DNA from: Cellulosimicrobium marinum
Lineage (GTDB): Bacteria; Actinomycetota; Actinomycetes; Actinomycetales; Cellulomonadaceae
Reading direction: 5' to 3'
Assembly: GCF_020551945.1 (NCBI RefSeq)
Contig: NZ_JAJBZH010000001.1
Location: forward strand, 686,108-750,107
Length of the DNA stretch: 64,000 nt
Positions 50,681-59,469 of the stretch are shown piece by piece. Every line of letters starts with the position of its first letter. Position 1 is the stretch's first letter. Below the pieces are notes generated by a model. The model was given only the letters and a program-made list of their open reading frames with translations. It was not told the DNA's origin and did not search any database. Both the position numbers and the translations under genes were made by a program.

Positions 50681-51394
50681 ATGCACGTCGTCGTCGGTCT
50701 GTTCCGGCTGTTCCTCGTCGTCCTCGCGCTGGTGGGCACGCGCGCGATCTGGCGCGACGGCGACGTCGAGGGGCTGATCTACTTCACCAACCAGACCGGG
50801 TTCCTCGTCGCGGTCGCGTTCACGTGGTCGGGCGTCGCATCCCTGCTGCGACGTCGGCAGCCGCCCGCGTGGGTCACCGGCGCGGTGACGCTGTTCGCCG
50901 CCATCACGGGCCTCGTGTCCCTCCTCGTCCTCGCCCCCGAGGACCCCGACGCCCCGGCGGTGTTCCTCGGCCTGACCGACGGGCAGATCGAGCACGAGGT
51001 GCTTCCTCTCGCGGTCTTCGTCGACTTCGTGCTCCTCACCCCGCACCGCCGCCTGCGCGGCCTCACCGCCGCCCAGTGGCTGCTCTACCCCCTCGCCTAC
51101 TTCGCGTTCACCACGATCCGCGGGTTCGTCAGCGCGGGCAGCGAGTACCCGTACGGGTTCGTCGACCTCGACGCGCTCGGCTGGACGGGCCTCCTCGTCA
51201 ACGTCGTGCTCTACGGCGCCGGGTTCCTCGTGCTCGGCCTCGTGCTCGTCGGCATCGACCGCGTCCTGCCCGCGCGCGCCCTCGTCGGGGGGTACGACGG
51301 CGCGGTCGACCCCGGCGACGACGCGGGCCCTCCGCCCGGCGACGACGTGACCGACGCCCCTCCCGCGACCCCGGGAGCAGGTCTCAGCGCGTGA
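50681..51394 (+). CDS. Pr6Pr-type membrane protein
   Basis: The 237-residue protein has six membrane helices with the motifs YFTNQTGFLVAVAFTWSGV, LTDGQIEHEVLPLAVFVDFV and WLLYPLAYFAFTTIRG of the Pr6Pr (FAR-17a/AIG1-related) family. In eukaryotes related folds include androgen-induced fatty-acid ester hydrolases. The conserved His-Glu and Asp in the helices could be catalytic. The C-tail is acidic. It precedes the copper island by 24 bases but is probably separate. Confidence 0.83.
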   Translation: MHVVVGLFRLFLVVLALVGTRAIWRDGDVEGLIYFTNQTGFLVAVAFTWSGVASLLRRRQPPAWVTGAVTLFAAITGLVSLLVLAPEDPDAPAVFLGLTDGQIEHEVLPLAVFVDFVLLTPHRRLRGLTAAQWLLYPLAYFAFTTIRGFVSAGSEYPYGFVDLDALGWTGLLVNVVLYGAGFLVLGLVLVGIDRVLPARALVGGYDGAVDPGDDAGPPPGDDVTDAPPATPGAGLSA

Positions 51395-51405
51395 GACCGA
51401 GCCGT

Positions 51406-51411
51406 TAGGCT
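51406..51411 (+). promoter_or_regulatory. -10 element of copper module 1
   Basis: TAGGCT is followed by GGGGCGC and the ATG at 51419, the leaderless layout seen elsewhere in the window. No -35 of the TTGACn type is visible, unlike modules 2 and 3. Confidence 0.45.
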
Positions 51412-51418
51412 GGGGCGC

Positions 51419-52048
51419 ATGGTCTCCCCGGTCGCCGGCCCGCTGCGCCTCGCGCGCGCGGCGCTCGTCGCGACCCTCGTGCTCGCCGTCACGGCGGGCG
51501 CGCACGCCCTCGGCGGGGGACACCTCCCGGACCCGCTGGTCCTCGCCGCGCTCGGCGCGTTCACGCTGGCCGGGACCACCGCGGCGGCACGGCACCGCTT
51601 CACGGTGCCGCGGCTCGTGGGCGTGCTCGGCGGTGCGCAGCTCGGCCTGCACCTCACGCTCGACGCCCTCGGGCACGGTGCGGTGGCCTGCACCTCCACG
51701 GGCGCGGGCCACAGCGGTCACGGGGGCGTCGTCTGTCCCACGGTGGCCGACGCCGCGGCACCGGCCGTCTCGGCCGTCGCCCCGGTCGTCCCCGGCACCG
51801 CGATGTTCCTCGCGCACGTCGCCGCGACGCTCGTGCTCGCGGTCGTGCTCGCCCGGGGCGAGCAGGCCCTGGTGCGGCTCGTCGCCTGGCTCGCCCCGCG
51901 TCCGGTCGTCCTCGACCCGGTCGCCCTCCCCGTCGCGCGCGCGGTCCGCGCCGTCGGGCGGACGGTGCACGGCGCGGCCGCACGCCACCCGGGGACGGCC
52001 CCGACACGCGGGCCGCCGCCCGGCGGCCTCGTCGGGAGCCCTGCCTAG
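51419..52048 (+). CDS. Head protein of copper module 1 (unrecognised His-containing membrane family)
   Basis: The 209-residue protein has four membrane helices (about 12-30, 40-58, 66-84, 128-148). It carries His29 and His35 (GAHALGGGHLPDPL), Gln74 and His78 (GAQLGLHLTLDALG), a Cys/His-rich outer loop (HGAVACTSTGAGHSGHGGVVC, Cys91 and Cys106) and His133. Two diverged paralogues at 55124 and 59470 keep the same His and Gln positions. I find no named family. The gene stands first in a unit with CopC and CopD-CtaG, so a copper role is likely. Confidence 0.75.
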   Translation: MVSPVAGPLRLARAALVATLVLAVTAGAHALGGGHLPDPLVLAALGAFTLAGTTAAARHRFTVPRLVGVLGGAQLGLHLTLDALGHGAVACTSTGAGHSGHGGVVCPTVADAAAPAVSAVAPVVPGTAMFLAHVAATLVLAVVLARGEQALVRLVAWLAPRPVVLDPVALPVARAVRAVGRTVHGAAARHPGTAPTRGPPPGGLVGSPA

Positions 52049-52153
52049 GACCTGCCCACCGCTCGCGCACCGCGCGAGACCCCGACGAGGACACCCCGGC
52101 GCACGCCGGCCGGGCCCCGCGGCACCCCGCCGCACCTCGACGGAAGACTCCCC

Positions 52154-52882
52154 ATGACCCGCGAACGCACCCTCGCCGCCCGCCCGGCGGCCTCCCCCCT
52201 GTTCACGGCCCTCGTCGCGCTCCTCGCGGCGCTCGGCCTGACGGCCGTCCTCGCGACCGCGACGGCCCCCGCCGCCCAGGCCCACGACCGTCTCACCGGC
52301 TCCGAGCCCGGGGACGGCGCACAGCTCGACACCCCGCCCGCGGCGATCGCCCTGACGTTCAACACGGAACCGCTCGCCGTCGAACCCCGCGTCGTCGTCA
52401 CCGACGCCGCGGGGGAGGTCGTCGCGGAGGGCGCGCCGACGATCGACGGCAGCGTCGCGACCCTCCCGCTCGACGCCGCGACCCTCGGCGGGGACTCCTA
52501 CACGGTGGCGTGGCGCGTCGTCTCGTCCGACGGGCACCCCATCGAGGGGTCCTTCGGGTTCGCCGTCGCGGAGCAGCCGGAGCCGACCCCGAGCGAGCCG
52601 ACGAGCGCCACGGACGAGGCGCCCGCGACCGAGGACGCCGCTACCGAGGACACCGCCACCGAGGACGCCGACGAGAGCGCGGCGGCGGAGCCGGACACGA
52701 CCGCCGCGACGACCGACGAGGCGGACGCGACCGACGCTGAGGACGGCAGCAGCGCGCTCCCGATCGTCGTCGGCGCGATCGCCGTCCTCGCCGTCGTGGG
52801 CACGGCCGTCGTTCTGGTCCTGCGCCGCCGTGGCTACGGACCCGCCGACGGCGCGGACGACGGCACCGGCCCCCAGGCCTGA
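52154..52882 (+). CDS. copC: CopC-family copper-binding protein, membrane-anchored
   Basis: The 242-residue protein has a signal peptide whose cleavage leaves an N-terminal His (QAHDRLTGSEPGDG), the usual Cu(II) ligand of CopC, followed by PPAAIALTFNTEPL and SSDGHPIEGSFGFAV with the second His. An acidic Ala/Thr/Glu/Asp linker (TEDAATEDTATEDADE) leads to a C-terminal helix (PIVVGAIAVLAVVGTAVVLV). So it is tethered outside the membrane, to hand copper to the CopD part of the next gene product. Confidence 0.92.
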   Translation: MTRERTLAARPAASPLFTALVALLAALGLTAVLATATAPAAQAHDRLTGSEPGDGAQLDTPPAAIALTFNTEPLAVEPRVVVTDAAGEVVAEGAPTIDGSVATLPLDAATLGGDSYTVAWRVVSSDGHPIEGSFGFAVAEQPEPTPSEPTSATDEAPATEDAATEDTATEDADESAAAEPDTTAATTDEADATDAEDGSSALPIVVGAIAVLAVVGTAVVLVLRRRGYGPADGADDGTGPQA

Positions 52883-52947
52883 CCTCCGGCGCACGACCGG
52901 GCGACGCGACCGCGTCGTCCGGGTCGTCGTGCTGGCCGAGGAACACC

Positions 52948-55008
52948 ATGCCTTCGTCACACCCTTCCGGCGACCCCACGGTCGCCCGTCCTGACGTGCC
53001 GCACGTCGCGGGCCTGCGCCTGCCCGCGGTGCGCCCTGCCGAGCTCGTGCTCCTGTGGTGCCTGCCGCTCGCCGTCGTCGTGGCGCTCGCCGGGCTCGCT
53101 CTCACCGGCGAGCTCGCGCCCCGCCTGCTCCTGGACCCGGGCGCCGTCGTGCGCTACGGGCTGCCCGTCGCGCGCGTCGTGCACGACGGCGCCGCCGCCC
53201 TGACGATCGGGCTGCTCGTCCTCGCCGCGGGCGTCCTGCCCGGCCAGGACCGGGTTCTGGGCGCGGTGTCGTACGCCCAGTGGACGGCGACGCGCTGGGC
53301 GGCCCGCGCGGCCGCCGTCTGGCTCGCTGCCGCGGTCGCCGTCATCGTGCTCACCACCGGCAACAGCGTCGGCATGGGTCCGGGCGACCCGGGCTTCTGG
53401 GAGCAGGTGCGCTACTACGCGACCGGCATCGAGCTCGGCCAGTACCTCAGCGTGTCCGCGCTGCTCGTCGCGGCCACCCTCGCGGCGTCGACCGGTGCGC
53501 GGCGCGTCGGGCGGGTCGGCGTCGCGGCGGTGCTGTCGCTCGCCGCGCTGCTGCCCGTCGCGCTCTCCGGGCACGCCGCGGGCTCGGACGAGCACCTCAA
53601 CGCCGTGAACAGCCTGCTCGTCCACCTCGTCGCCGTGACGGTGTGGGTCGGCGGGCTCGTCGGCCTCGTCCTCCTGCGCGGGCGCGTGCGGGACGCGCTG
53701 CCCGACGTCGTGGGCCGCTACTCCGTCGTCGCGGCGTGGTGCTTCGCGGGCGCGGCGTTCTCGGGCGTCGTCAACGCGTCGCTGCGGCTCGGGTCGCCCG
53801 TCGACCTGGTCACGACGTCGTACGGGCTGCTGCTCACGGGCAAGGTCGTCGCCCTGGTCCTGCTCGGCGTCGCGGGCTGGGCCCAGCGGCAGCGCGTGAT
53901 CCCCAGGCTCGGCGGGCCCGACGGCGGTCGCGCCTTCGTGCGCCTGGCCGTCGGGGAGGTCGTGGTCATGGCGGCGACCTTCGGGGCGTCCGTCGCGCTC
54001 TCGCGCTCGTCCCCGCCGGTGCCGCAGGACCCGGTGGCGTACGACGTGCGCCACGCGCTCCTCGGGTTCCCGTACCCGGAGCCGGTGTCCCTGGCCCGGA
54101 TGGTCACGTCGGTCCAGCCCGACTGGCTGTTCCTCGGCATCGCGACGACCCTCGCGGGCCTGTACGTCGCGGGGGTCGTGAGGCTGCGCCGCCGCGGGGA
54201 CCGGTGGCCCGTGGGCCGCACCGTGATGTGGCTGCTCGGGTGCGTCGCGCTCGCGTGGGCGACCAGCGGCGGTCCGGGCGTCTACGGGGCGGTGCACTTC
54301 TCGACGCACATGGTCCAGCACATGACGCTCATGATGGTCGTGCCGCTGCCCCTCGCCCTCGGGGCACCCGTCAGCCTCGCGCTGCGCGCCCTGCCCGCGC
54401 GCCGGGACCGGTCCCGCGGTCCGCGCGAGTGGATCCTCGTCGTCGTGCACTCGCGGTACTCGCGGTTCCTCACCCGCCCGCCCGTGGCGGGGCTGATCTT
54501 CGCGGGCAGCCTCGTCGCGTTCTACTACACGGGCTGGTTCCAGTACGCCCTGTTCGAGCACCCGGGGCACCTGCTCATGCAGGTCCACTTCCTGCTCAGC
54601 GGCTACCTGTTCTTCTGGGTCGTCCTCGGGGTGGACCCCGGCCCGGCCCGGGCGGCCTACCCGATCCGGCTCCTCGTCCTGCTCGTGACCATGGCGTTCC
54701 ACGCGTTCTTCGGCGTCGCAGTCATGGCCGACCAGCAGGTCCTCGCCGCGGACTGGTGGACGGCGATGCAGTACACGGACACCGAGGCGCTCCTGGAGGA
54801 CCAGGCCGTCGGCGGGTCGGTGGCGTGGGGCGCCGGCGAGCTCCCGGTCGTGATCGCCGCGATCGTCGTCGCCGTCCAGTGGACGCGCGACGACGAGCGG
54901 GCCGGACGGCGCCGGGACCGGCAGGCGGACCGGGACGGTGAGGCGGAGCTCGCGGCCTACAACGCACGCCTCGCCGAGCTCGCCCGGCGCGACGCCAGCG
55001 CCCGATGA
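52948..55008 (+). CDS. CopD-CtaG fusion membrane protein
   Basis: The 686-residue protein joins a CopD-like half (about 25-355; ALLPVALSGHAAGSDEHLNA, LVHLVAVTVWVGGLVGLVLL) to a caa3 CtaG half (about 395-640; AVHFSTHMVQHMTLMMVVPL, LFEHPGHLLMQVHFLLSGYL). CopD imports copper that CopC supplies; CtaG delivers Cu to cytochrome oxidase. The fusion suggests import coupled to oxidase assembly. His-rich helices supply the ligands. A start at ATG 52948 fits. The charged tail is cytoplasmic. Confidence 0.93.
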   Translation: MPSSHPSGDPTVARPDVPHVAGLRLPAVRPAELVLLWCLPLAVVVALAGLALTGELAPRLLLDPGAVVRYGLPVARVVHDGAAALTIGLLVLAAGVLPGQDRVLGAVSYAQWTATRWAARAAAVWLAAAVAVIVLTTGNSVGMGPGDPGFWEQVRYYATGIELGQYLSVSALLVAATLAASTGARRVGRVGVAAVLSLAALLPVALSGHAAGSDEHLNAVNSLLVHLVAVTVWVGGLVGLVLLRGRVRDALPDVVGRYSVVAAWCFAGAAFSGVVNASLRLGSPVDLVTTSYGLLLTGKVVALVLLGVAGWAQRQRVIPRLGGPDGGRAFVRLAVGEVVVMAATFGASVALSRSSPPVPQDPVAYDVRHALLGFPYPEPVSLARMVTSVQPDWLFLGIATTLAGLYVAGVVRLRRRGDRWPVGRTVMWLLGCVALAWATSGGPGVYGAVHFSTHMVQHMTLMMVVPLPLALGAPVSLALRALPARRDRSRGPREWILVVVHSRYSRFLTRPPVAGLIFAGSLVAFYYTGWFQYALFEHPGHLLMQVHFLLSGYLFFWVVLGVDPGPARAAYPIRLLVLLVTMAFHAFFGVAVMADQQVLAADWWTAMQYTDTEALLEDQAVGGSVAWGAGELPVVIAAIVVAVQWTRDDERAGRRRDRQADRDGEAELAAYNARLAELARRDASAR

Positions 55009-55031
55009 GGCCCGACGACCACCACCGACCG

Positions 55032-55061
55032 TTGACGCCCGCCCCGGGCCCCCGCTACTTT
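55032..55061 (+). promoter_or_regulatory. Promoter of copper module 2
   Basis: TTGACG (55032-55037) and TACTTT (55056-55061) are 18 bases apart, with TACTTTCTGCCCG following. Module 3 has a related TACCTTCTGACGG (59401), so the two units may be coregulated. Confidence 0.65.
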
Positions 55062-55123
55062 CTGCCCGATACGGGGGGAAGGCGCGCCAGCGCACCGGGC
55101 CCCGCCGACGAAGGGCCGTGCCG

Positions 55124-55870
55124 ATGACGACGACGAGGAACGCCGCCGTGCGCGCCCGCGCGTCCGCGGTCCTCCCCGACGGGGTCGCCCGCGGCGCGCG
55201 CGCCACCGTGCTCGCGTCCACGACCCTCGCCGTCGCCGCCGCCGCGCACTCCGCCGCGGGCGGGCACGTGCCCACCGGGGCGGGCGCGCTCCTCCTCGGG
55301 ATCCTCACCGTCGTGCTGTGCGCGCTCATGGCGCGCACCCGGGCGCGCGTGCGCGTCCTCGTGCCGTTCCTCGGCGCGCTCCAGGTGCTCCTGCACCACG
55401 GGTTCGTCCTCGTCGCGACGCCCCCCTCTCTCCCGGGGGCCTCGTCCGGCACCGCGACCGGCACGGCGACCGGCACGGCGACCGGCACGGCGACCGGCCC
55501 CGCGGTGTCCGGCGCCCACGGGACCGGCCACGCCGCCGTCCCGGACCTGTCCGGCCTCGCGGCGACGGGTGCCGACCAGGCGGCGCACGCCGTGCACGCC
55601 GCCGCGGCGACGCCCGGCATGCTCGCGCTGCACGCCGTCGCCGTCGTGGTCACCGCAGTCCTCCTCGGCGCCGCCGAGCGCGCCGCGCGGCTCGCCGTCG
55701 CGCTGTGGACGTGGCTCCTGCCCCTCCTGCGCGGACGCGCCCTGCCCGTCCCGGGCGGGTCGCGCACCCCCGTCCCCGACGCCGACGCCGTCGGGTGGCC
55801 CCTGCACCGCGCCGGGCGCTCCGTCGCCCCGCGCCGCGGCCCGCCCGCGCCGCGCCTCGCCCCCGCCTGA
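55124..55870 (+). CDS. Head protein of copper module 2 (same unrecognised family)
   Basis: The 248-residue protein keeps the family signature: His42 and His48 (AAHSAAGGHVPTGAG), Gln87, His91 and His92 (LGALQVLLHHGFVLVAT) and a later helix-border His170. Its outer loop is longer than in the sister proteins and holds four GTAT repeats (about 109-124) and His132, His136, His155 and His158. ATG 55124 has AAGGG eight bases upstream; GTG 55118 is too close to it. It leads the PepSY-PCu(A)C-DyP unit. Confidence 0.75.
   Translation: MTTTRNAAVRARASAVLPDGVARGARATVLASTTLAVAAAAHSAAGGHVPTGAGALLLGILTVVLCALMARTRARVRVLVPFLGALQVLLHHGFVLVATPPSLPGASSGTATGTATGTATGTATGPAVSGAHGTGHAAVPDLSGLAATGADQAAHAVHAAAATPGMLALHAVAVVVTAVLLGAAERAARLAVALWTWLLPLLRGRALPVPGGSRTPVPDADAVGWPLHRAGRSVAPRRGPPAPRLAPA
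55448..55495 (+). repeat. Four in-frame 12-base repeats
   Basis: GGCACGGCGACC and one variant occur four times in a row (55448, 55460, 55472, 55484) and encode Gly-Thr-Ala-Thr each. As the unit is 12 bases, gain or loss of copies keeps the frame and changes the outer loop length. Confidence 0.85.
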
Positions 55871-55966
55871 CCGCGCCGGTGCTCCCGAGGGGAGGCCGGC
55901 GGTCGGACGACCCCTGCCCCCTCCCGTGCGCGGCCGTGCGTCGCGCTGCCCCGAAGGACCCCACCG

Positions 55967-57463
55967 ATGACCTCAGCGACCCCTCGTGTCGACGACGACA
56001 CGGCCACCCGGCCGCCCACCGCGGCCGACACGCTCCCCACGCCCGCGGGCGACGGACCGCCCCCGCCACGACCCACCACCTGGGGGGCGCTGCGTCCCCT
56101 GCTCCACCGGCTCCACTTCTACGCCGGGATCCTCGTCGGGCCGTTCCTGCTCGTCGCGGCCCTGACCGGCCTGATGTACACCGCGATGCCGACCGTCGAC
56201 TCGCTCCTGCACCGGCAGGAGCTGCGCGTCGACGAGGTCGGCACCCGCACGTTCGCGCTCGACGAGCAGCTCGCCGCGGCACGTGCCGCGCACCCCGAGG
56301 GGACCGTCTCCCAGGTGCGCCCCGCGGCGACCGCCGACGCGACGACGTGGGTCGTCCTCGCCGTCGACGACGTCCCCGAGGGCTTCAACCGCACCGTGTT
56401 CGTCGACCCGTACACGCTGGAGGTGCGCGGCGCGGAGACGATGTCCGGCGACGCGTTCGGGACGCGCGCGTGGGTGAGCGAGCTGCACTCCAGCCTGCAC
56501 CTCGGTGAGGCCGGCCGCCTCTACTCCGAGCTCGCGGCGTCCTGGCTGTGGGTCGTCGTGCTCGGCGGTCTCGCGATGTGGGTCGCGCGCGTGGCCCGGA
56601 CGCGCTCGGCCCGTCGGCTCGTGGTGCCCGAGGTCCGCGCGAAGAGCGCCCGCAAGCGTGTCCTGTCGTGGCACGGTGCCGTCGGGACGGTCGTCGCGGC
56701 CGGTCTCCTCGGCATCGCCGTCACGGGTCTGACGTGGTCGGAGCACGCGGGCGCGAACATCGGGGAGATGCGGACCGCCCTGTCCTGGACGACGCCGCAG
56801 GTCGACGCCACGCTGCCCGACGCGCAGGCGCCGGAGAGCGACGGCGGCGGCCACGGACACCACCACGGTCCCTCCGCGGGACCGTCGTCCGACGACGTGC
56901 TGACCGCGGGCGTCGGGATCAACGGCGTGCTCGCCGTGGCGCGCGCCGAGGGGCTCGTCGATCCCCTCCAGGTCACGCCGCCCGCGGAGGACTGGCAGGC
57001 CTGGACCGTGAAGGAGACGACGTCCTCGTGGCCGGTGGAGTCCGACACGATCGCCGTGGACGGGTCGACCGGCGCGGTGGTGGACCGTCTCGACTTCGCC
57101 GACTACCCGCTCGGCGCGAAGCTCACGAAGTGGGGCATCGCCGCGCACATGGGCCTGCTGTTCGGGATCTGGAACCAGATCGCCCTCGCGGCCGTCGCTC
57201 TCGGTCTCGTCGCCCTGGTCGTGCTCGGCTACCGCATGTGGTGGCAGCGCCGCCCGACCCGCTCCGTGGGTCGCGGCCCGGGCCCGGTCGTCGGGCGTGG
57301 CGCGCTGCGCCGTGCCCCGCTCTGGCTCTCGATCACCGTCCTGGCGCTCGCTGCCGCCGTCGGCTGGTTCCTGCCCCTGTTCGGCATCCCGTTGGCGGCG
57401 TTCCTGCTCGTCGACCTCCTGCTCGCGGCGCGAGCGCGTCGCACGAGCCGGGTCCGCGCATGA
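55967..57463 (+). CDS. PepSY-TM membrane protein
   Basis: The 498-residue protein has four helices of the PepSY_TM type (LHRLHFYAGILVGPFLLVAA, VSELHSSLHLGEAGRLYSEL, SWHGAVGTVVAAGLLGIAVT, KLTKWGIAAHMGLLFGIWNQ). Helix-border His residues could bind metal or haem. An outer loop holds a GGGHGHHHGPSAG His cluster. Related proteins act in iron or copper reduction across the membrane. Its C-terminal end overlaps an in-frame ATG of the next gene. Confidence 0.88.
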   Translation: MTSATPRVDDDTATRPPTAADTLPTPAGDGPPPPRPTTWGALRPLLHRLHFYAGILVGPFLLVAALTGLMYTAMPTVDSLLHRQELRVDEVGTRTFALDEQLAAARAAHPEGTVSQVRPAATADATTWVVLAVDDVPEGFNRTVFVDPYTLEVRGAETMSGDAFGTRAWVSELHSSLHLGEAGRLYSELAASWLWVVVLGGLAMWVARVARTRSARRLVVPEVRAKSARKRVLSWHGAVGTVVAAGLLGIAVTGLTWSEHAGANIGEMRTALSWTTPQVDATLPDAQAPESDGGGHGHHHGPSAGPSSDDVLTAGVGINGVLAVARAEGLVDPLQVTPPAEDWQAWTVKETTSSWPVESDTIAVDGSTGAVVDRLDFADYPLGAKLTKWGIAAHMGLLFGIWNQIALAAVALGLVALVVLGYRMWWQRRPTRSVGRGPGPVVGRGALRRAPLWLSITVLALAAAVGWFLPLFGIPLAAFLLVDLLLAARARRTSRVRA

Positions 57464-57513
57464 CCCGGCCGCGTCCCACCCCCACGACACCCCTCACGAC
57501 CCTGGAGAACACC

Positions 57514-58089
57514 GTGCACACCACCCGAACCCGCCTGCTCGCCGGCCTCGGCGCCCTCGTCCTCGGCGGCACGCTCGCCGCGTGCTCGTCGGGCGCCGAG
57601 GGAGCCTCCGGCGACGCCCCGGCCGCCGCGGAGGCCGACGCGCTGAGCATCACCGACCCGTGGGTCAAGGCCGCCGACGAGGGGATGACCGCGGCCTTCG
57701 GCACGCTGACGAACGACTCCGACGCCGACGTGCGCGTCGTCTCCGCGACGAGCACCGCGACCTCGTCGATGGAGCTGCACGAGATGGCGACGGGGGACGA
57801 CGGCGAGATGGTGATGCAGCAGAAGGCCGGCGGCTTCGTCGTCGCGGCGGGGGAGTCGCACGAGCTCTCGCCCGGTGGCGACCACCTCATGTTCATGGAC
57901 GTCACGGAGCCGATCCAGCCGGGCGACGAGGTGACGGTCACCCTGACGGCGGAGGACGGGTCGACCTACGCGTTCACGGCGCCCGCCCGGACCTTCTCGG
58001 GGGCGAACGAGGAGTACCACGGCGAGGGGGCCATGGAGGAGGGCGACACGGACATGGGCGGCGAGCACGAGGAGAGCGCGGACTCGTGA
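57514..58089 (+). CDS. PCu(A)C copper chaperone, lipoprotein
   Basis: The 191-residue protein has a signal peptide with lipobox LAAC, then the PCu(A)C fold: DPWVKAADEGMTAAFGTLTN, the Cu(I) ligands in ELHEMATGDDGEMVMQQ and GGDHLMFMDVTEPIQPGDEV (H-x-M pairs), and a His/Met/Glu-rich tail. It would bind Cu(I) outside the membrane and hand it to a partner. GTG 57514 with GGAGA upstream is used; an ATG at 57460 overlapping PepSY's stop would put 18 residues before the signal. Confidence 0.93.
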   Translation: MHTTRTRLLAGLGALVLGGTLAACSSGAEGASGDAPAAAEADALSITDPWVKAADEGMTAAFGTLTNDSDADVRVVSATSTATSSMELHEMATGDDGEMVMQQKAGGFVVAAGESHELSPGGDHLMFMDVTEPIQPGDEVTVTLTAEDGSTYAFTAPARTFSGANEEYHGEGAMEEGDTDMGGEHEESADS

Positions 58090-59327
58090 GCGATCCGGAC
58101 AAGGCCGCTCGGGCCCGGCGCGGCGCGTCGCGCCGGGCGTTCCTCCAGGGTGGCGCCGCCGCGCTCGGCGGTGCCGCCCTGGCGGTGGGCGGGCGGGCCG
58201 TCGCGGACGCGGCGACGCCCGCGCCGCCCCCGACCCCCGCGCCCGACGCGACCGGCGCCGCGACGGTGGCGTTCCGCGGGGCCCGCCAGCCCGGCGTCGA
58301 CACGGTCCCGCAGTCGTTCGCCGCGTTCGTCGCGCTCGACCTCGTGGACGGGGTGGACCGGGACGCCCTGGTGCGGCTCATGCGGATCTGGACGGACGAC
58401 GTCGAACGCCTCATGGCGGGCCGACCCGGCCTCGCGGACACGGAGCCCGAGCTGGCGGCCGTCCCCGCGCGACTGACGGTGACGCTGGGGTACGGGCCGG
58501 CGGTCTTCACGGCGGCGGGGCTGGAGGACCGGCGGCCGTCGTGGCTGCGCCCGCTGCCGGCCTTCGGGGTGGACCGCCTGGAGGACCGCTGGAACGACGG
58601 TGACGTGCTGCTGCAGGTGTGCGCGGACGACGAGGTGACGGTCGCGCACGCCGTGCGGCTGCTCGTCAAGGACGCCCGGACGTTCACGACGGTGCGCTGG
58701 GTGCAGCGGGGCTTCCGCCGCTCGCCGGGTACGGTCGCGCCCGGCACGACGATGCGCAACCTCATGGGGCAGGTCGACGGCACGCGGAACCTCGACCCGG
58801 CGATCGACCCGGACCTCGTGTGGCACGTCGACGCGTCGCGGGGGTGGCTCGCGGGCGGCACGTCGATGGTCGTGCGGCGTATCGCGATGAACCTGGAGTC
58901 GTGGGACGAGCTCGACCGGTCGGGCCGCGAGGAGGCCGTGGGGCGTCGTCTCGACACCGGCGCGCCGCTGACCGGCACCGCGGAGCACGACGAGCCCGAC
59001 CTCGAGGCGAAGGGCCCGAACGGGTTCGAGGTCATCGGGTCGTTCGCGCACATCCGCCGCTCGCGGACCGACGACCCGGAGCAGCGCTTCCTGCGGCGGG
59101 CGTACAACTACGACGACGCGCCGCCCGTGGGGGCGCTCTCGGACTCGGGACTGGTGTTCGTGACGTTCCAGGCGGACGTGGACCGGCAGTTCGTCCCGAT
59201 CCAGCGCCGCCTCGACGAGCTGGACCTGCTCAACGAGTGGACGACGCCGGTGGGGTCGGCGGTCTTCGCGGTCCCGCCGGGCGCGCGGGACGGGGAGTAC
59301 CTGGGCGAGGGGCTGCTCGGTGCGTGA
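58086..59327 (+). CDS. DyP-type haem peroxidase with Tat signal
   Basis: The 413-residue protein starts with a twin-arginine signal (SRRAFLQGGAAALGGAALAV). The DyP motif GQVDGTRN (GxxDG, distal Asp), the proximal His in GSFAHIRRSR and the RRAYNYDD stretch are intact. DyP enzymes use peroxide to oxidise dyes, phenols or haem-linked substrates. The GTG overlaps the PCu(A)C stop. Its link with a copper chaperone, and the absence of EfeU/EfeO iron genes, is unusual and suggests a copper-linked role. Confidence 0.93.
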   Translation: MSDPDKAARARRGASRRAFLQGGAAALGGAALAVGGRAVADAATPAPPPTPAPDATGAATVAFRGARQPGVDTVPQSFAAFVALDLVDGVDRDALVRLMRIWTDDVERLMAGRPGLADTEPELAAVPARLTVTLGYGPAVFTAAGLEDRRPSWLRPLPAFGVDRLEDRWNDGDVLLQVCADDEVTVAHAVRLLVKDARTFTTVRWVQRGFRRSPGTVAPGTTMRNLMGQVDGTRNLDPAIDPDLVWHVDASRGWLAGGTSMVVRRIAMNLESWDELDRSGREEAVGRRLDTGAPLTGTAEHDEPDLEAKGPNGFEVIGSFAHIRRSRTDDPEQRFLRRAYNYDDAPPVGALSDSGLVFVTFQADVDRQFVPIQRRLDELDLLNEWTTPVGSAVFAVPPGARDGEYLGEGLLGA

Positions 59328-59377
59328 GGCCCGGAACGGTCGGCGAGGGTCTCGCACGACCAGGTTCGCACTTTTGA

Positions 59378-59406
59378 TTGACCATCGTCGAAAGCGCGGC
59401 TACCTT
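59378..59406 (+). promoter_or_regulatory. Promoter of copper module 3
   Basis: TTGACC (59378-59383) and TACCTT (59401-59406) are 17 bases apart, the best promoter in the window, followed by CTGACGG. It lies in an AT-richer patch about 65 bases before the head gene's ATG. Confidence 0.8.
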
Positions 59407-59469
59407 CTGACGGAAGCGTGGACGCGGTGCGACGAGGCACCGCCGCCGTCGGGCAGGAGGTACCGGTCG

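Noticed and set aside
52957-56079. Long antisense frame across CopD-CtaG and head protein 2
   Set aside because: No motif and biased composition; the sense strand is fully explained.
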